64,000 nucleotides of DNA from Janthinobacterium silvisoli (GCF_014200725.1 NZ_JACHCL010000002.1:1054001-1118000), one strand, 5' to 3'; positions 43,562-51,895 are shown, counted from the first letter of the stretch. Notes: a model not told the origin generated them from the sequence alone. Numbers and translations are program-made.

Positions 43562-44832
43562 AGAAGGCCATGATTGCCGTGGGCCTTGCATTGATCATCG
43601 CAGGCAGCGCCAAATTCCTGCTGTGGCCCGACGACGATATCGGCCCGCCCGCCCCGCCCAGCAGCTTGAGCCAGGAACATCTGGTCGCACGCGGTGCCTA
43701 TCTTTCCAGGGCGGGCGATTGCATGGCTTGCCACACGACGCGCGGCGGCGTGCCCTATGCGGGCGGCCGCGCACTGCAGACACCGTTCGGCCAGGTGATC
43801 TCACCGAACATCACGGCGGACCGCGAAACAGGCATCGGCAGCTGGACGGCTGATGATTTCTGGCGCGCGCTACATAACGGCAAGTCGAAAGATGGCCGTT
43901 TGCTCTATCCCGCCTTCCCCTACACCAATTACACCAAGGTGCGGCGTGAAGACAGCGACGCCCTGTACGCCTATTTCCAGAGTCTGCCGTCGCATACGCA
44001 AGCGAACTTGCCGCATGCCTTGCGCTTCCCTTACAACCAGCAAATCGCGCTGGCTGCCTGGCGTGCGCTGTATTTCAAGCCAACCGTCTACCAGCCGGTA
44101 GCCGGGCAAAGCATGGAATGGAACCGGGGCGCATATCTGGTGCAGGGACTGGGCCATTGCAGTGCTTGCCACAGCAGCCGCACGACTTTGGGGGGCAGCA
44201 ATGATGGCTTGTCGGGCGGCCTGATTCCCGTACTGGGCTGGTATGCGCCCTCGCTCACCTCGGACGCCGAAGCAGGCTTGGGTGACTGGGAAACCGACCA
44301 TATCGTGCAATTGCTGAAAACCGGCGTTTCGCCGCGCGCCACCGTGTTTGGCCCCATGGCCGAGGTGGTGCGGCAAAGCCTGCAGCATATGGATGAACCC
44401 GACGTGCGGGCCATGGCGATCTACCTGAAAAGCTTGCCTGGCCCGGCCCAACCGGTCAAACCGGCGCCACGCGACAACTCGGAAGCGGCGTTGGCCCAGC
44501 TGACAGCTGGCGCCAAGCTGTATGAAAGCCACTGCGCCAGCTGCCACCAGGCCGATGGCAAGGGTTTGCCACCCGGCTACCCGCCGCTGGCCGGCAACCG
44601 CGCATTGACCACGACCTCGGCCGTGAACGCCATCCGCATCGTGCTCAACGGCGGCTTTGCACCGGGCACGGCCGGCAACCCGCGTCCCTACGGCATGCCG
44701 CCGTTCGGCCCCGTACTGGACGACCGCGAAGTGGCGGCCGTGGTGACGTATTTAAGGGCCAGCTGGGGCAATGATGCGCCGGCGGTGTCGGCGCTGGAAG
44801 TGAATAAGTACCGCAGCGTGCCGTTGGAATAA
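43558..44832 (+). CDS. Trihaem cytochrome c, alcohol/gluconate dehydrogenase cytochrome-subunit type
   Basis: 424 residues. An N-terminal signal or anchor helix (MIAVGLALIIAGSAKFLLW) and three CXXCH sites: CMACH near 60, CSACH near 203 and CASCH near 330. Segments such as ISPNITADRETGIGSWTADDFWRALHNG and PAFPYTNYTKV are typical of the membrane-bound dehydrogenase cytochrome subunits that pass electrons to quinone or oxidase. The catalytic dehydrogenase (PQQ, FAD or molybdenum) is missing here. A perfect palindrome begins 2 bp after the stop. Confidence 0.92.
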   Translation: MKKAMIAVGLALIIAGSAKFLLWPDDDIGPPAPPSSLSQEHLVARGAYLSRAGDCMACHTTRGGVPYAGGRALQTPFGQVISPNITADRETGIGSWTADDFWRALHNGKSKDGRLLYPAFPYTNYTKVRREDSDALYAYFQSLPSHTQANLPHALRFPYNQQIALAAWRALYFKPTVYQPVAGQSMEWNRGAYLVQGLGHCSACHSSRTTLGGSNDGLSGGLIPVLGWYAPSLTSDAEAGLGDWETDHIVQLLKTGVSPRATVFGPMAEVVRQSLQHMDEPDVRAMAIYLKSLPGPAQPVKPAPRDNSEAALAQLTAGAKLYESHCASCHQADGKGLPPGYPPLAGNRALTTTSAVNAIRIVLNGGFAPGTAGNPRPYGMPPFGPVLDDREVAAVVTYLRASWGNDAPAVSALEVNKYRSVPLE

Positions 44833-44834
44833 AT

Positions 44835-44865
44835 CTGGGGTCAGACCCGCCGGGTCTGACCCCAG
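44835..44865. repeat. Perfect 14-bp inverted repeat (GGGGTCAGACCC-type palindrome)
   Basis: ctggggtcagaccc - gcc - gggtctgaccccag, directly after the trihaem cytochrome stop. It has no T-run. The core ggggtcagaccc resembles a palindrome that I recall being scattered through betaproteobacterial genomes, but only one copy is present here. It may act as an RNA 3'-end stabiliser or weak terminator. Confidence 0.75.
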
Positions 44866-44900
44866 CAGTTGCTGTGGGGGTAAAAACAATTACAACACTA

Positions 44901-45536
44901 TCAGCGGAACTTGCTCTTGTGCCCAGTCTTCAAATCCAGCGCAAAGCGCACGCCGTTGTCGGTCAGCATGACTTCATCGGGCGGCTCTTCGCCGGCCAGG
45001 GCGCCGTCGATCAGCGGCAAGCCTTCGCCTTTGCGCATCAGCTCGTCGCAACGCTCATACACGTTCGGGCAACCGGTGGCCGCCATCAGCGCTTGCACGA
45101 TAGCCACTTTCCAGGCATCGACGCCGCCGGCGTTAAATTCGCAGATCAGGTAGCCTTGCGCGCCGCCAAACAGCTGCACCACCAGGCCCGACAAACCTTC
45201 TTCTTCGCCCTTGATCAGGGTCAATAACTGATTCTCGCCGGCTTTCTTGATGGCAGGCAAACGCTTCTCGATGGCAGCCTTGACCCTGCGCTTGATCAGC
45301 GCATGGTCGATCGGCTCATCTTCCTTGAAGGTCCAGATGCGGGCGCGGATCTGCGACTTCGAATTGTAGGCGGCGCGGGCAATGAATTGGCGCGACGAGC
45401 TCTGCACGATGGCCGTCGAGCCAGGCTTCATTTTTTCCTGCGGCTTGCCTTCGACTTTATCAATCGCAGACGCATAGATGAACGATTGGCCCAGCAAGCT
45501 TTTTTCCTTGCCTTGTTTGATGGTGATGATCAGCAT
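44901..45536 (-). pseudogene. Truncated RlmI-like gene: PUA and linker domains without the methyltransferase domain
   Basis: 211 residues from ATG 45536. RlmI proteins (23S rRNA m5C1962 methyltransferase) have about 396 residues. The visible part matches the N-terminal half: KGKEKSLL-like start (KQGKEKSLLGQSFIYASAI), IARAAYNSKSQIRARIWTF, KGEEEGLSGLVVQLFGG and ALDLKTGHKSKFR, where the frame stops. In E. coli the equivalent of GHK is followed by TGYYLDQR and then the SAM domain, which is absent. The next 66 bp to the palindrome hold no such coding in any frame, so this is a truncation, not a frameshift. The HPW motif of the PUA domain is also altered. It could instead be a working RNA-binding protein. 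Confidence 0.75.
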
Positions 45537-45736
45537 GTAATTCCAGTGTAGTGACCGGCACGCGCCGGTCGTCATAATTCCCGCATGATACCTCATGCCA
45601 ACCTGTCGCATCAGCTTGCATTCTATGCCTGCCTGGCGGCAGTCTGTCGCAGTGGCATAGCTGCAACGCCAGGCTTGCCTTACTATCCATCTCAACAAAC
45701 AATAACTTAATCAACAACTGACACAGGGAGTTTTTT

Positions 45737-46528
45737 ATGGTGCATACGATTTTCCACACCCGCATGTCCGCCGCGGCGCGTGCTCTCCTGCTGGCCATCG
45801 GCGTGTGCGCGATGGCCGCGCCAGCCACACCAGCACTGGCCTCGCCTTTGGACTGGATCGCCGGCAGCAAGATCAAGGGTAGCGGCAAGCTGCAAAAACA
45901 GACGCGTGAAGTAGGTAGTTTCAATGGCGTGGCGCTCAATGTGCCTGGCCACGTCGAACTGCGCATTGGCAATACTGAAAGCATCACCATCGAAGCCGAC
46001 GACAATATCCTGCCCCTGGTCGATACGGCAGTGGAAAATGGCACCCTGCGTATCCGGCCTTCAAAACGCAATACCAATTTCTACGCAACAACCCTTAACA
46101 TCGTCATCCAGACGCGCCATGTGGAGCGCATCAGCGTCGGTGGTTCGGGCAGCATCGACGCGACCGGCTTGCGCGGCGACAGGCTGCGCTTCGACGTGGG
46201 CGGCTCGGGCGCCATCAATGCACGCGACATCGACAGCCGCAGTGCCTCTATCAATATCGGCGGCAGCGGCAGTTTCACGGCCAGCGGGAAAACGGAGCAG
46301 TTTACAGCCTCGATCGGCGGCTCGGGCAATATCCAGGCCGGCCGCCTGGCCGCCAGGGAAGTGCAAGTGAGCATAGGCGGTTCAGGCGAAGCGCAAGTAT
46401 GGGCCAAGGAGGACTTGAACATCAGCATCGGCGGCTCGGGCGAAGTGAGCTACTACGGCGATCCACGCGTCAGCCGGAATATGCGACGCCCGGATAGTGT
46501 GAAGCACCTGGGCAGCGCACCTAACTAA
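45737..46528 (+). CDS. Exported GIN-domain (DUF2807) protein
   Basis: 263 residues. A signal peptide (LLAIGVCAMAAPATPALA) leads to a DUF2807 head GIN domain from about 55: FNGVALNVPGHVELRIGN, then repeated strands bearing GGSG turns (VGGSGSIDATG, VGGSGAINARD, IGGSGSFTASG, IGGSGNIQAG, IGGSGEAQV, IGGSGEVSYYG). This forms a right-handed beta-helix. It is often called a putative autotransporter adhesin head, but no barrel is present and the function is unproved. GGGAG precedes the ATG. A terminator lies 22 bp downstream. Confidence 0.88.
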   Translation: MVHTIFHTRMSAAARALLLAIGVCAMAAPATPALASPLDWIAGSKIKGSGKLQKQTREVGSFNGVALNVPGHVELRIGNTESITIEADDNILPLVDTAVENGTLRIRPSKRNTNFYATTLNIVIQTRHVERISVGGSGSIDATGLRGDRLRFDVGGSGAINARDIDSRSASINIGGSGSFTASGKTEQFTASIGGSGNIQAGRLAAREVQVSIGGSGEAQVWAKEDLNISIGGSGEVSYYGDPRVSRNMRRPDSVKHLGSAPN

Positions 46529-46550
46529 ATAAACCCTTCCCCATCAAGAC

Positions 46551-46574
46551 AAAGCCCGGATCAGTCCGGGCTTT
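46551..46574. terminator. Terminator between the GIN-domain gene and yaeQ
   Basis: Perfect 10-bp stem aaagcccgga / tccgggcttt with loop tcag. It probably serves both convergent genes. Confidence 0.85.
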
Positions 46575-46592
46575 GTCTTTCAGGAACCGCAC

Positions 46593-47135
46593 TTAGCGGG
46601 CCGGCTTCACCGGTTCACGGTCGATCTGCACCGTGGTCACGCTATCGGTCAGCCAGATCTGGCCATCCTGTATCGTGCATTGCAGCTGCATGGTGCGCTG
46701 CGCCAGGCCACTCATCTGCTGGGCCGCTTCGGAGGGCAGGTTGATCACGGTCAAGTTCTTCGCCCGTTCCAGTTTGTTGGCGATCTGTTTCCACCAGATA
46801 TGGCTGGTCGCGCCATAGCTGTAGACGATCACCTGTTCCGAACGGCCGCACGCCTTCAGGATGCGTTTCTCGTCGGGCTGGCCCACTTCGATCCACAGCT
46901 GAATGGCGCCCGTCAAATCCTTTTGCCACAAGTCAGGCTCTTCGGTATCGAACAGGCCCTTGGTAAAGGTCAGCGCCTCGTCGGCGTGGATGGCGAACGC
47001 CAGCAGGCGCACCATCATGCGCTCGTCGGTTTCAGACGGGTGGCGCGCCAGGGTCAGCGCATGATCCTGGTAATAATTGCGGTCCATATCGGCGATCTGC
47101 AGATCGGCTTTGAATATCGTTGCTTTAAGGGCCAT
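46593..47135 (-). CDS. YaeQ family protein
   Basis: 180 residues, the full family length. Conserved parts are MALKATIFKADLQIADMDRN, LTLARHPSETDERMMVRLL, DEPDLWQKDL-like EEPDLWQKDLTGAIQLWIEVG, and YGATSHIWWKQIANKLER. YaeQ has a PD-(D/E)XK-nuclease-like fold; it has been linked to suppression of RfaH loss, but no activity is established. A palindromic element lies just upstream of it, at 47190-47307. Confidence 0.93.
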   Translation of the reverse strand: MALKATIFKADLQIADMDRNYYQDHALTLARHPSETDERMMVRLLAFAIHADEALTFTKGLFDTEEPDLWQKDLTGAIQLWIEVGQPDEKRILKACGRSEQVIVYSYGATSHIWWKQIANKLERAKNLTVINLPSEAAQQMSGLAQRTMQLQCTIQDGQIWLTDSVTTVQIDREPVKPAR

Positions 47136-47189
47136 CGTGTGCTTCTGTAGGTATAAGTGTAAATAAACAAAAAATTAGGGCAACTTACA

Positions 47190-47307
47190 ACACCTGACAA
47201 AACCGTAGCGAGCGGAAGGGAGAGGTGGCTGAGAAGCGCAACCGTACTTTAGTACGGTGAGCATCGCAGGCCGCCTATACCGACGCGCAGTAGGTTTGGT
47301 CAGGTGT
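47190..47307. repeat. REP-like palindromic intergenic element, copy 2
   Basis: A 118-bp element. Terminal arms (47190-47204 and 47293-47307) match at 14 of 15 bases, so the whole can fold as one long hairpin. The core 47225-47274 matches copy 1 (19288-19337) at 46 of 50 bases. The central stem here is ccgtac-ttta-gtacgg. It ends 1 bp from the stop codon of minus-strand purU. Confidence 0.85.
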
Positions 47308-47308
47308 T

Positions 47309-48187
47309 TTAGCGGAAGACGACCGTCTTATCCCCATTTTGCAGGATGCGGTGTTCGACGAACCATTTGACGGCGCGCGCCAGCACCACACATTCCACAT
47401 CGCGGCCGATCGCCGTCAGGGTTTCGACATCCATGGCGTGGTCGACCCTCTCCACATCCTGCTCGATGATCGGCCCTTCATCCAGCTCGCCCGTAACAAA
47501 GTGGGCGGTAGCGCCGATCAGCTTGACGCCACGGTGATGCGCCTGCGCATACGGCTTGGCGCCCTTGAAGCTGGGCAAAAATGAGTGGTGGATATTGATT
47601 GCGCGCCCGGCCAATGCCTGGCACAGGCCAGGCGACAGGATTTGCATATAGCGCGCCAGCACCACCAGGTCGATCTTGTGCGTGTCCATCAGCTCGATGA
47701 TGCGCGCTTCCTGCGCCAGCTTGGCCGATTCCGGGGCACCGGTCGCCAGCGGCAAGTGATGAAACGGAATATTGTAACTGGCCGCCAGCTGGTAAAACTC
47801 CATGTGGTTCGACACGATGGCCGGAATTTCCACGTCCAGCAAGCCGCTCTTGTAACGGAACAGCAAATCGTTCAGGCAATGGCCGATCTTGGACACCATC
47901 AGCATCACGCGCGGCTTGCTGCGCGCATCGTGCAACTTGCCGTGGAAGGGACCGTTCAACTGCATCGCTTGCGACAGTGCGGCAAAGTCCTCGCGCAACT
48001 GGGCATCGCTGACAGCGCTCTCTTCCAGCGCAAAATGCACACGCATGAAAAACAGCCGCGATTCCGGATCGCCAAACTGCGCCGAATCGATGATGTTGCA
48101 GCCATGCTCGGCCAGGAAACCCGAGACACGATGCACGATGCCGCGCTGGTCCAGGCAAGACAGGGTCAGGATGTATTCAGGATGCAT
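47309..48187 (-). CDS. purU: Formyltetrahydrofolate deformylase
   Basis: Hydrolyses 10-formyl-THF to THF and formate, balancing one-carbon pools. 292 residues. Residues 1-80 are an ACT-like regulatory domain (LSCLDQRGIVHRVSGFLAEH). The rest is the formyltransferase fold with RVMLMVSKIGHCLNDLL, the catalytic stretch NIHHSFLPSFKGAKPY near 210 and HFVTGELDEGPIIEQDV near 240. Monocistronic. The palindromic element at its 3' end replaces a normal terminator. Confidence 0.95.
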   Translation of the reverse strand: MHPEYILTLSCLDQRGIVHRVSGFLAEHGCNIIDSAQFGDPESRLFFMRVHFALEESAVSDAQLREDFAALSQAMQLNGPFHGKLHDARSKPRVMLMVSKIGHCLNDLLFRYKSGLLDVEIPAIVSNHMEFYQLAASYNIPFHHLPLATGAPESAKLAQEARIIELMDTHKIDLVVLARYMQILSPGLCQALAGRAINIHHSFLPSFKGAKPYAQAHHRGVKLIGATAHFVTGELDEGPIIEQDVERVDHAMDVETLTAIGRDVECVVLARAVKWFVEHRILQNGDKTVVFR

Positions 48188-48502
48188 TATGGTCGTTCAA
48201 GGAAGTTGAATAAGGGTGATGCCAGCTACCGCGCAGCCCGATATTGTCGCACGACCAAGCCCCATCAGCCGCATTTTCCATGCATCGGACAGCGGTATCG
48301 GCTTCCTGCAAGCTATTTCCTGGATTGTTGATCTAGCACAAGGCCCGCGTATTCTTCAATCTTCCAGGGGAAAACATCGCCATAAACCCGCATGCCGCGT
48401 GGAACCTGATGGCCGATTCAGCGTCTATCTCTTTGCTTGTTTCATACGTCGCATCCGCACACCGGGTGTTTCCAGGACCAGTTCTTTTTATTGAGGTAGA
48501 AC
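48188..48502. other. Divergent intergenic region, purU / phasin
   Basis: About 315 bp. An open frame runs through much of it on the plus strand, but its protein is compositionally odd and lacks a ribosome site, so I see no gene. It should hold the promoters for purU and the phasin gene; no clear hexamers were recognised. Confidence 0.5.
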
Positions 48503-49000
48503 ATGTTCACAACGAGTGTCAGCCCCGCCCTGAAATCCCATCTGCAAGCCCAGCTTCATTTCGCTGCCGACTTGTCACGCAAGTTCGTCGACATGGCGCA
48601 ACAAGTGAGTGAACTCAATCTGCGCCTAAGCCAGGAAATGCTTGAAGAGTTCAACAAGACCCATCAGCAGATGCTGTCGGCGCGCGACCCCGGTGAATTC
48701 CTTGCGCTGGCCGTGGGCCAGATGCGGCCGGGCGGCGACAAACTGCAGCACTATCAGCAGCAACTGTCCCGCGTGATCGCCAACGCCAATGTCGAACTGA
48801 ACCGCACAGCAGAGACCCATATCCCTGAGACCAGCCGCACGGCTGCGGCGTTCGCCGACGAGGTGGTGCGCAAGGCAGGGGAAGAAACGGAAAAAGCCAG
48901 CCAGCGCCAGCGCGACCTGATCGAAAAAATGCACGCCAGCGTACTCGTCGATGGCGCGGATCACAAGAATGCCGGCAAGCGGGCCAACCAGACGCATTGA
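48503..49000 (+). CDS. Phasin family protein
   Basis: 165 residues, nearly all alpha-helical, with the phasin_2 pattern: LQAQLHFAADLSRKFVDMAQQVSELN near the start and a late amphipathic helix (AAAFADEVVRKAGEETEKAS). Phasins coat polyhydroxyalkanoate granules; some relatives are stress-related and bind no granule. GAGG lies upstream of the ATG. A KGG stress-protein gene follows 61 bp later, which favours a stress role. A second, PhaF-like phasin lies at 54167. Confidence 0.85.
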   Translation: MFTTSVSPALKSHLQAQLHFAADLSRKFVDMAQQVSELNLRLSQEMLEEFNKTHQQMLSARDPGEFLALAVGQMRPGGDKLQHYQQQLSRVIANANVELNRTAETHIPETSRTAAAFADEVVRKAGEETEKASQRQRDLIEKMHASVLVDGADHKNAGKRANQTH

Positions 49001-49061
49001 CAAGCCGGGCACCCTCAATTTATCCCATCTCAGTGACGTAATCGACAGCAAGGAGAGCAAC

Positions 49062-49469
49062 ATGGCTAGCAATCAAGGCAATGAAGGCAACCAAGGCAAA
49101 GGCGCTGGCAGTAGCCAGAAAACGGAAGTCCACGGCGCTCAGAAAGTGCCGGCCAAACGGGGTTTCGCGGCAATGAATGAAGAACAGCAACGCGAAATTG
49201 CCAGCAAGGGCGGCCAGGCCGCGCATCAGAAAGGTACGGCGCACGAATTCGATTCGGAAGAAGCGCGCCGCGCCGGTCAAAAAGGAGGCGAAGCGGTCAG
49301 CCGCAACCGCGAACATATGGCGGAAATCGGCCGGAAAGGCGGCGAAAGCCGGCAATCAGCCAACCGTGATAACGAAAACCGCGGCGGCTCGGCCAGCCGC
49401 AGCGGTTCGTCAGAACAATCGTCCAAGACTGGCCGGCAAGGCAGCAGCAAGAACGACGACAAGGCTTAG
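49062..49469 (+). CDS. KGG-repeat stress-induced protein (GsiB/YciG-like)
   Basis: 135 residues from ATG 49062, which has AAGGAGA upstream. A hydrophilic, Gly/Ser/Lys-rich and probably disordered protein. Three KGG repeats are visible: REIASKGGQAAH, EEARRAGQKGGEAVS and EHMAEIGRKGGESRQ. Proteins of this type accumulate in general stress and desiccation; no enzymatic role is known. The C-terminal third is a Ser/Arg/Asn tail. Its stop overlaps that of the convergent phosphatase-like gene by 4 bp. Confidence 0.9.
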   Translation: MASNQGNEGNQGKGAGSSQKTEVHGAQKVPAKRGFAAMNEEQQREIASKGGQAAHQKGTAHEFDSEEARRAGQKGGEAVSRNREHMAEIGRKGGESRQSANRDNENRGGSASRSGSSEQSSKTGRQGSSKNDDKA

Positions 49470-50389
49470 GCCAGGTCTGCACTCTGCTGCAAGGTAGCCA
49501 ACATGGTGGCATGCACGCCAGCGGGCGCCGCCAGCAGGCTGTGCGAGCGCAGCCCATATGGAGCGCCTTCTGCCGTTGTGACCAGACCGCCCGCCTCGCG
49601 CACCAGCAAGGCGGGGCCGGTGCAGTTGTAACCGTCTGGGCCGTAGACCCAAAAACCGTCCAGGCGGCCACACGCCACGTAGGCCATCTGCAAGGCGGTC
49701 GGTCCCAGGTTGCGCACGGCGATGGCGTGTTCCAGCATGGCGCCCAGCGACTGGCCCGCCTGGCGCAGCGCTTGCGGGTAGCGAAAGGCAAATGGAGGCT
49801 GGCTGCTGGCCAGGATGCTTTCATGAAAACTGCTGCGGGCATTGACCGTGATTGGCAAGCCATTGCGAAACGCACCGCCGGGGCTGGCTACTTTGGCTAC
49901 TTTGGCTACTTTGGCTACGGCCGCTGCTGTGGACATGGCATCTTGCTTCGCTGCCACCGCGTGGAACAGTTCTTCATGCATGGCGTCGTAGACCACAACT
50001 AGTTGCGGCTGGCCGTCGCGCAGCAGTGTCAAGGTTGTGCACCATTGCGGAATCGCGCGCAGATACTGGACGGCGCCGTCGATCACATCGCACAGCCAGC
50101 AGTCACCGGACGGCATGGTGATGCTTTCGTCCAGTTCGCCGCCTGGCTCGCCATCGAACCAGCTGATGGCAGGGTACAGTTGCGCCAGGCGCTGGCGCAA
50201 ATCATCGGCCGCTGCGCCGTCGATGCGCTTGAAGGTGGCAAACAGCGGCCCCGTTTCCGTCACCGGCGTCAAGGATTGGAACTGCTGCTTCAATTGCTGG
50301 CCCGTCAGGCGCACTTGCTGCAATACCACGTCGATATCAATTCCTGCGGCATTGGCCGCGCTCATTGCATTGATCATTGCATCATTCAT
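49466..50389 (-). CDS. Inositol monophosphatase-like protein with altered metal-site motifs
   Basis: 307 residues from ATG 50389, with GAGGAG about 7 nt upstream (ATG 50392 is possible). The fold is IMPase/FIG-like: WLCDVIDGAVQYLRAIP near residue 99 corresponds to the DPIDGT motif, and GYNCTGPALLVREAGG near 250 to WDxAAGxLIxxEAGG. Asp and Asp of the first motif remain, but the Asp of WD is Asn here, and the upstream GEE-type motif reads DGEPGG. The usual fourth metal ligand is therefore missing, so activity may be changed or lost. A nine-base tandem repeat inside codes for AKV units near residue 160. Divergent from an AraC regulator. Confidence 0.75.
   Translation of the reverse strand: MNDAMINAMSAANAAGIDIDVVLQQVRLTGQQLKQQFQSLTPVTETGPLFATFKRIDGAAADDLRQRLAQLYPAISWFDGEPGGELDESITMPSGDCWLCDVIDGAVQYLRAIPQWCTTLTLLRDGQPQLVVVYDAMHEELFHAVAAKQDAMSTAAAVAKVAKVAKVASPGGAFRNGLPITVNARSSFHESILASSQPPFAFRYPQALRQAGQSLGAMLEHAIAVRNLGPTALQMAYVACGRLDGFWVYGPDGYNCTGPALLVREAGGLVTTAEGAPYGLRSHSLLAAPAGVHATMLATLQQSADLA
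49886..49918 (-). repeat. Nine-base tandem repeat inside the IMPase-like gene
   Basis: ggctacttt repeated 3.7 times on the plus strand. In the coding sense it adds AKV triplets (AVAKVAKVAKVA). Unit length is a multiple of three, so copy changes keep the frame. Confidence 0.85.
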
Positions 50390-50520
50390 CATCACACTCC
50401 TCTGTCAGAAAAGTGCAGTGTCCCGCCAGCAGGCTTGGCGCGCTAACGTTAAAATGCCATGAGATAATTGAATCGGGCCAATAATTGGCGCAATAAGCGG
50501 CCCCATACCTGCACACACCT

Positions 50521-51318
50521 ATGACGCTAACTGCTGTCACCCCGGCGTTTCTTGAACGGCGCCTGACGAACGATGCGCCGCTGCTGATCCTGCCGCAAAC
50601 AGCGCAGGATGGCCGAGGCAAGCATTTGCACGTGCATCCGGAAGGCCAGTTGTATCTAGCCTTGCAAGGTTTGATCGTGGTCGAAGCGGGCGATGTGCGC
50701 ACCGTTCTGCCACCGGGGCACATCGGCTGGATACCGCCTGGCCTGCGCCACGGCGCCAGCGCGCATAGCCAGCATGCCACTGGCAGCCTGGTGGGCCTGA
50801 CGATTTACCTGGCGCCCGCGCTGTGCCAGACGCTGCCTGCGATCTCGCAGGCATGGCGGATGACGCCGCTGATCGACGCCGTACTGGACCGCTTGCGCGA
50901 ACTGCCGCCCCACACATCACTCGACGCGCGCCATGTGCGCCTGCTCGACGTGCTGCTCGATGAGCTAGCCCATACGCCAGCCGAAGCGCTGCGCCTGGTG
51001 ATGCCGCGCCACCCGCGGCTATTGCAGATGGCGGCCGCCATCGCCCATGATCCGGCAGACGGGCGTAGCCTTGATGCCTGGGCGGACGCACTGGGCCTGT
51101 CGCGCCGCAGCGTGACGCGCCATTTTCGCGAAGAAACCGGCATGTCGCTGATCGCCTGGCGCCAGCTGGCGCGCTTGCAGCGAGGCATGGAATTGCTGCA
51201 TGCGGGCGAGGCCGTGACCACGGTGGCGCTGACCCTTGGTTATGACAGCGTCAGCAGCTTCATCGCCCTGTTCCGGCGCGTGCTGGGCACCACGCCAGCC
51301 AGGTTTGCAGGCAGGTAA
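50521..51318 (+). CDS. AraC-family transcription regulator with cupin sensor domain
   Basis: 265 residues. An N-terminal cupin (about 30-100) has HLHVHPEGQLYLALQG and VLPPGHIGWIPPGLRHGA, with His residues that could bind metal or ligand. The C-terminal double helix-turn-helix (about 165-262) includes SLDAWADALGLSRRSVTRHF and ALTLGYDSVSSFIALFRRVLG. This architecture is common in regulators of adjacent efflux or metabolic genes. The likely local target is the divergent IMPase-like gene, 130 bp away. Confidence 0.92.
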   Translation: MTLTAVTPAFLERRLTNDAPLLILPQTAQDGRGKHLHVHPEGQLYLALQGLIVVEAGDVRTVLPPGHIGWIPPGLRHGASAHSQHATGSLVGLTIYLAPALCQTLPAISQAWRMTPLIDAVLDRLRELPPHTSLDARHVRLLDVLLDELAHTPAEALRLVMPRHPRLLQMAAAIAHDPADGRSLDAWADALGLSRRSVTRHFREETGMSLIAWRQLARLQRGMELLHAGEAVTTVALTLGYDSVSSFIALFRRVLGTTPARFAGR

Positions 51319-51379
51319 CAAGTTCCATTTCCTCCATTGTGGTACATTCTCGCCTCGTTCCCAGCCCTCCCCGCCCCAG

Positions 51380-51892
51380 ATGCAAGCAACCCTGAAATAC
51401 CTGAGCGCCTATTCCGAGCAAACGCTAACGCAAGTGCGGCAACTGATTGCGCAAGACAAGCTGGGCGAAGTGTTATTGAAACGCTATCCGAACGCGCACG
51501 ATGTACGCAACGACAAGGCCTTGTACCAGTACGTGCAGGATTTGAAGAATGAATTCCTGCGCAACGCCGAGCCGATCAACAAAGTGGCGTTCGACAGCAA
51601 TATCCACGTGATCAACCATGCGCTGGGCCTGCACACCTCGATCTCACGCGTGCAGGGCGGCAAACTGAAAGCCAAGCATGAAATCCGCGTGGCCACCATG
51701 TTCAAGGAAGTGCCTATGGAATTTTTGCGCATGATCGCCGTGCATGAGCTTGCGCACGTGAAGGAAAAGCAGCACGACAAGGCTTTTTATAAACTGTGCA
51801 CGTATATGGAACCGCAATACCACCAGTACGAATTCGATGTGCGCCTGTATCTGACCCAGCTGGACCTGTCGGGCCAGCGTTTGTGGTCGTGA
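51380..51892 (+). CDS. YgjP/DUF45-type zinc metallopeptidase-like protein
   Basis: 170 residues from ATG 51380. The zinc motif HELAHVKEKQHDKAFYKLC (HExxH plus downstream His) lies near residue 120, as in M48/YgjP-like proteins. No signal peptide, so it is cytosolic. The first 70 residues are helical (LIAQDKLGEVLLKRYPNAHD) and differ from standard YgjP. A substrate is not known. It starts about 60 bp after the AraC gene but probably has its own expression. Confidence 0.82.
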   Translation: MQATLKYLSAYSEQTLTQVRQLIAQDKLGEVLLKRYPNAHDVRNDKALYQYVQDLKNEFLRNAEPINKVAFDSNIHVINHALGLHTSISRVQGGKLKAKHEIRVATMFKEVPMEFLRMIAVHELAHVKEKQHDKAFYKLCTYMEPQYHQYEFDVRLYLTQLDLSGQRLWS

Positions 51893-51895
51893 TAT

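Noticed and set aside
44834..44900. A frameshifted continuation of the RlmI-like gene
   Set aside because: I read all three frames of this stretch; none resembles the YLDQR or SAM-binding motifs, so truncation is the better explanation.
48216..48494. A 92-residue frame in the purU-phasin gap
   Set aside because: No ribosome site, and the composition does not look like a protein; treated as non-coding.
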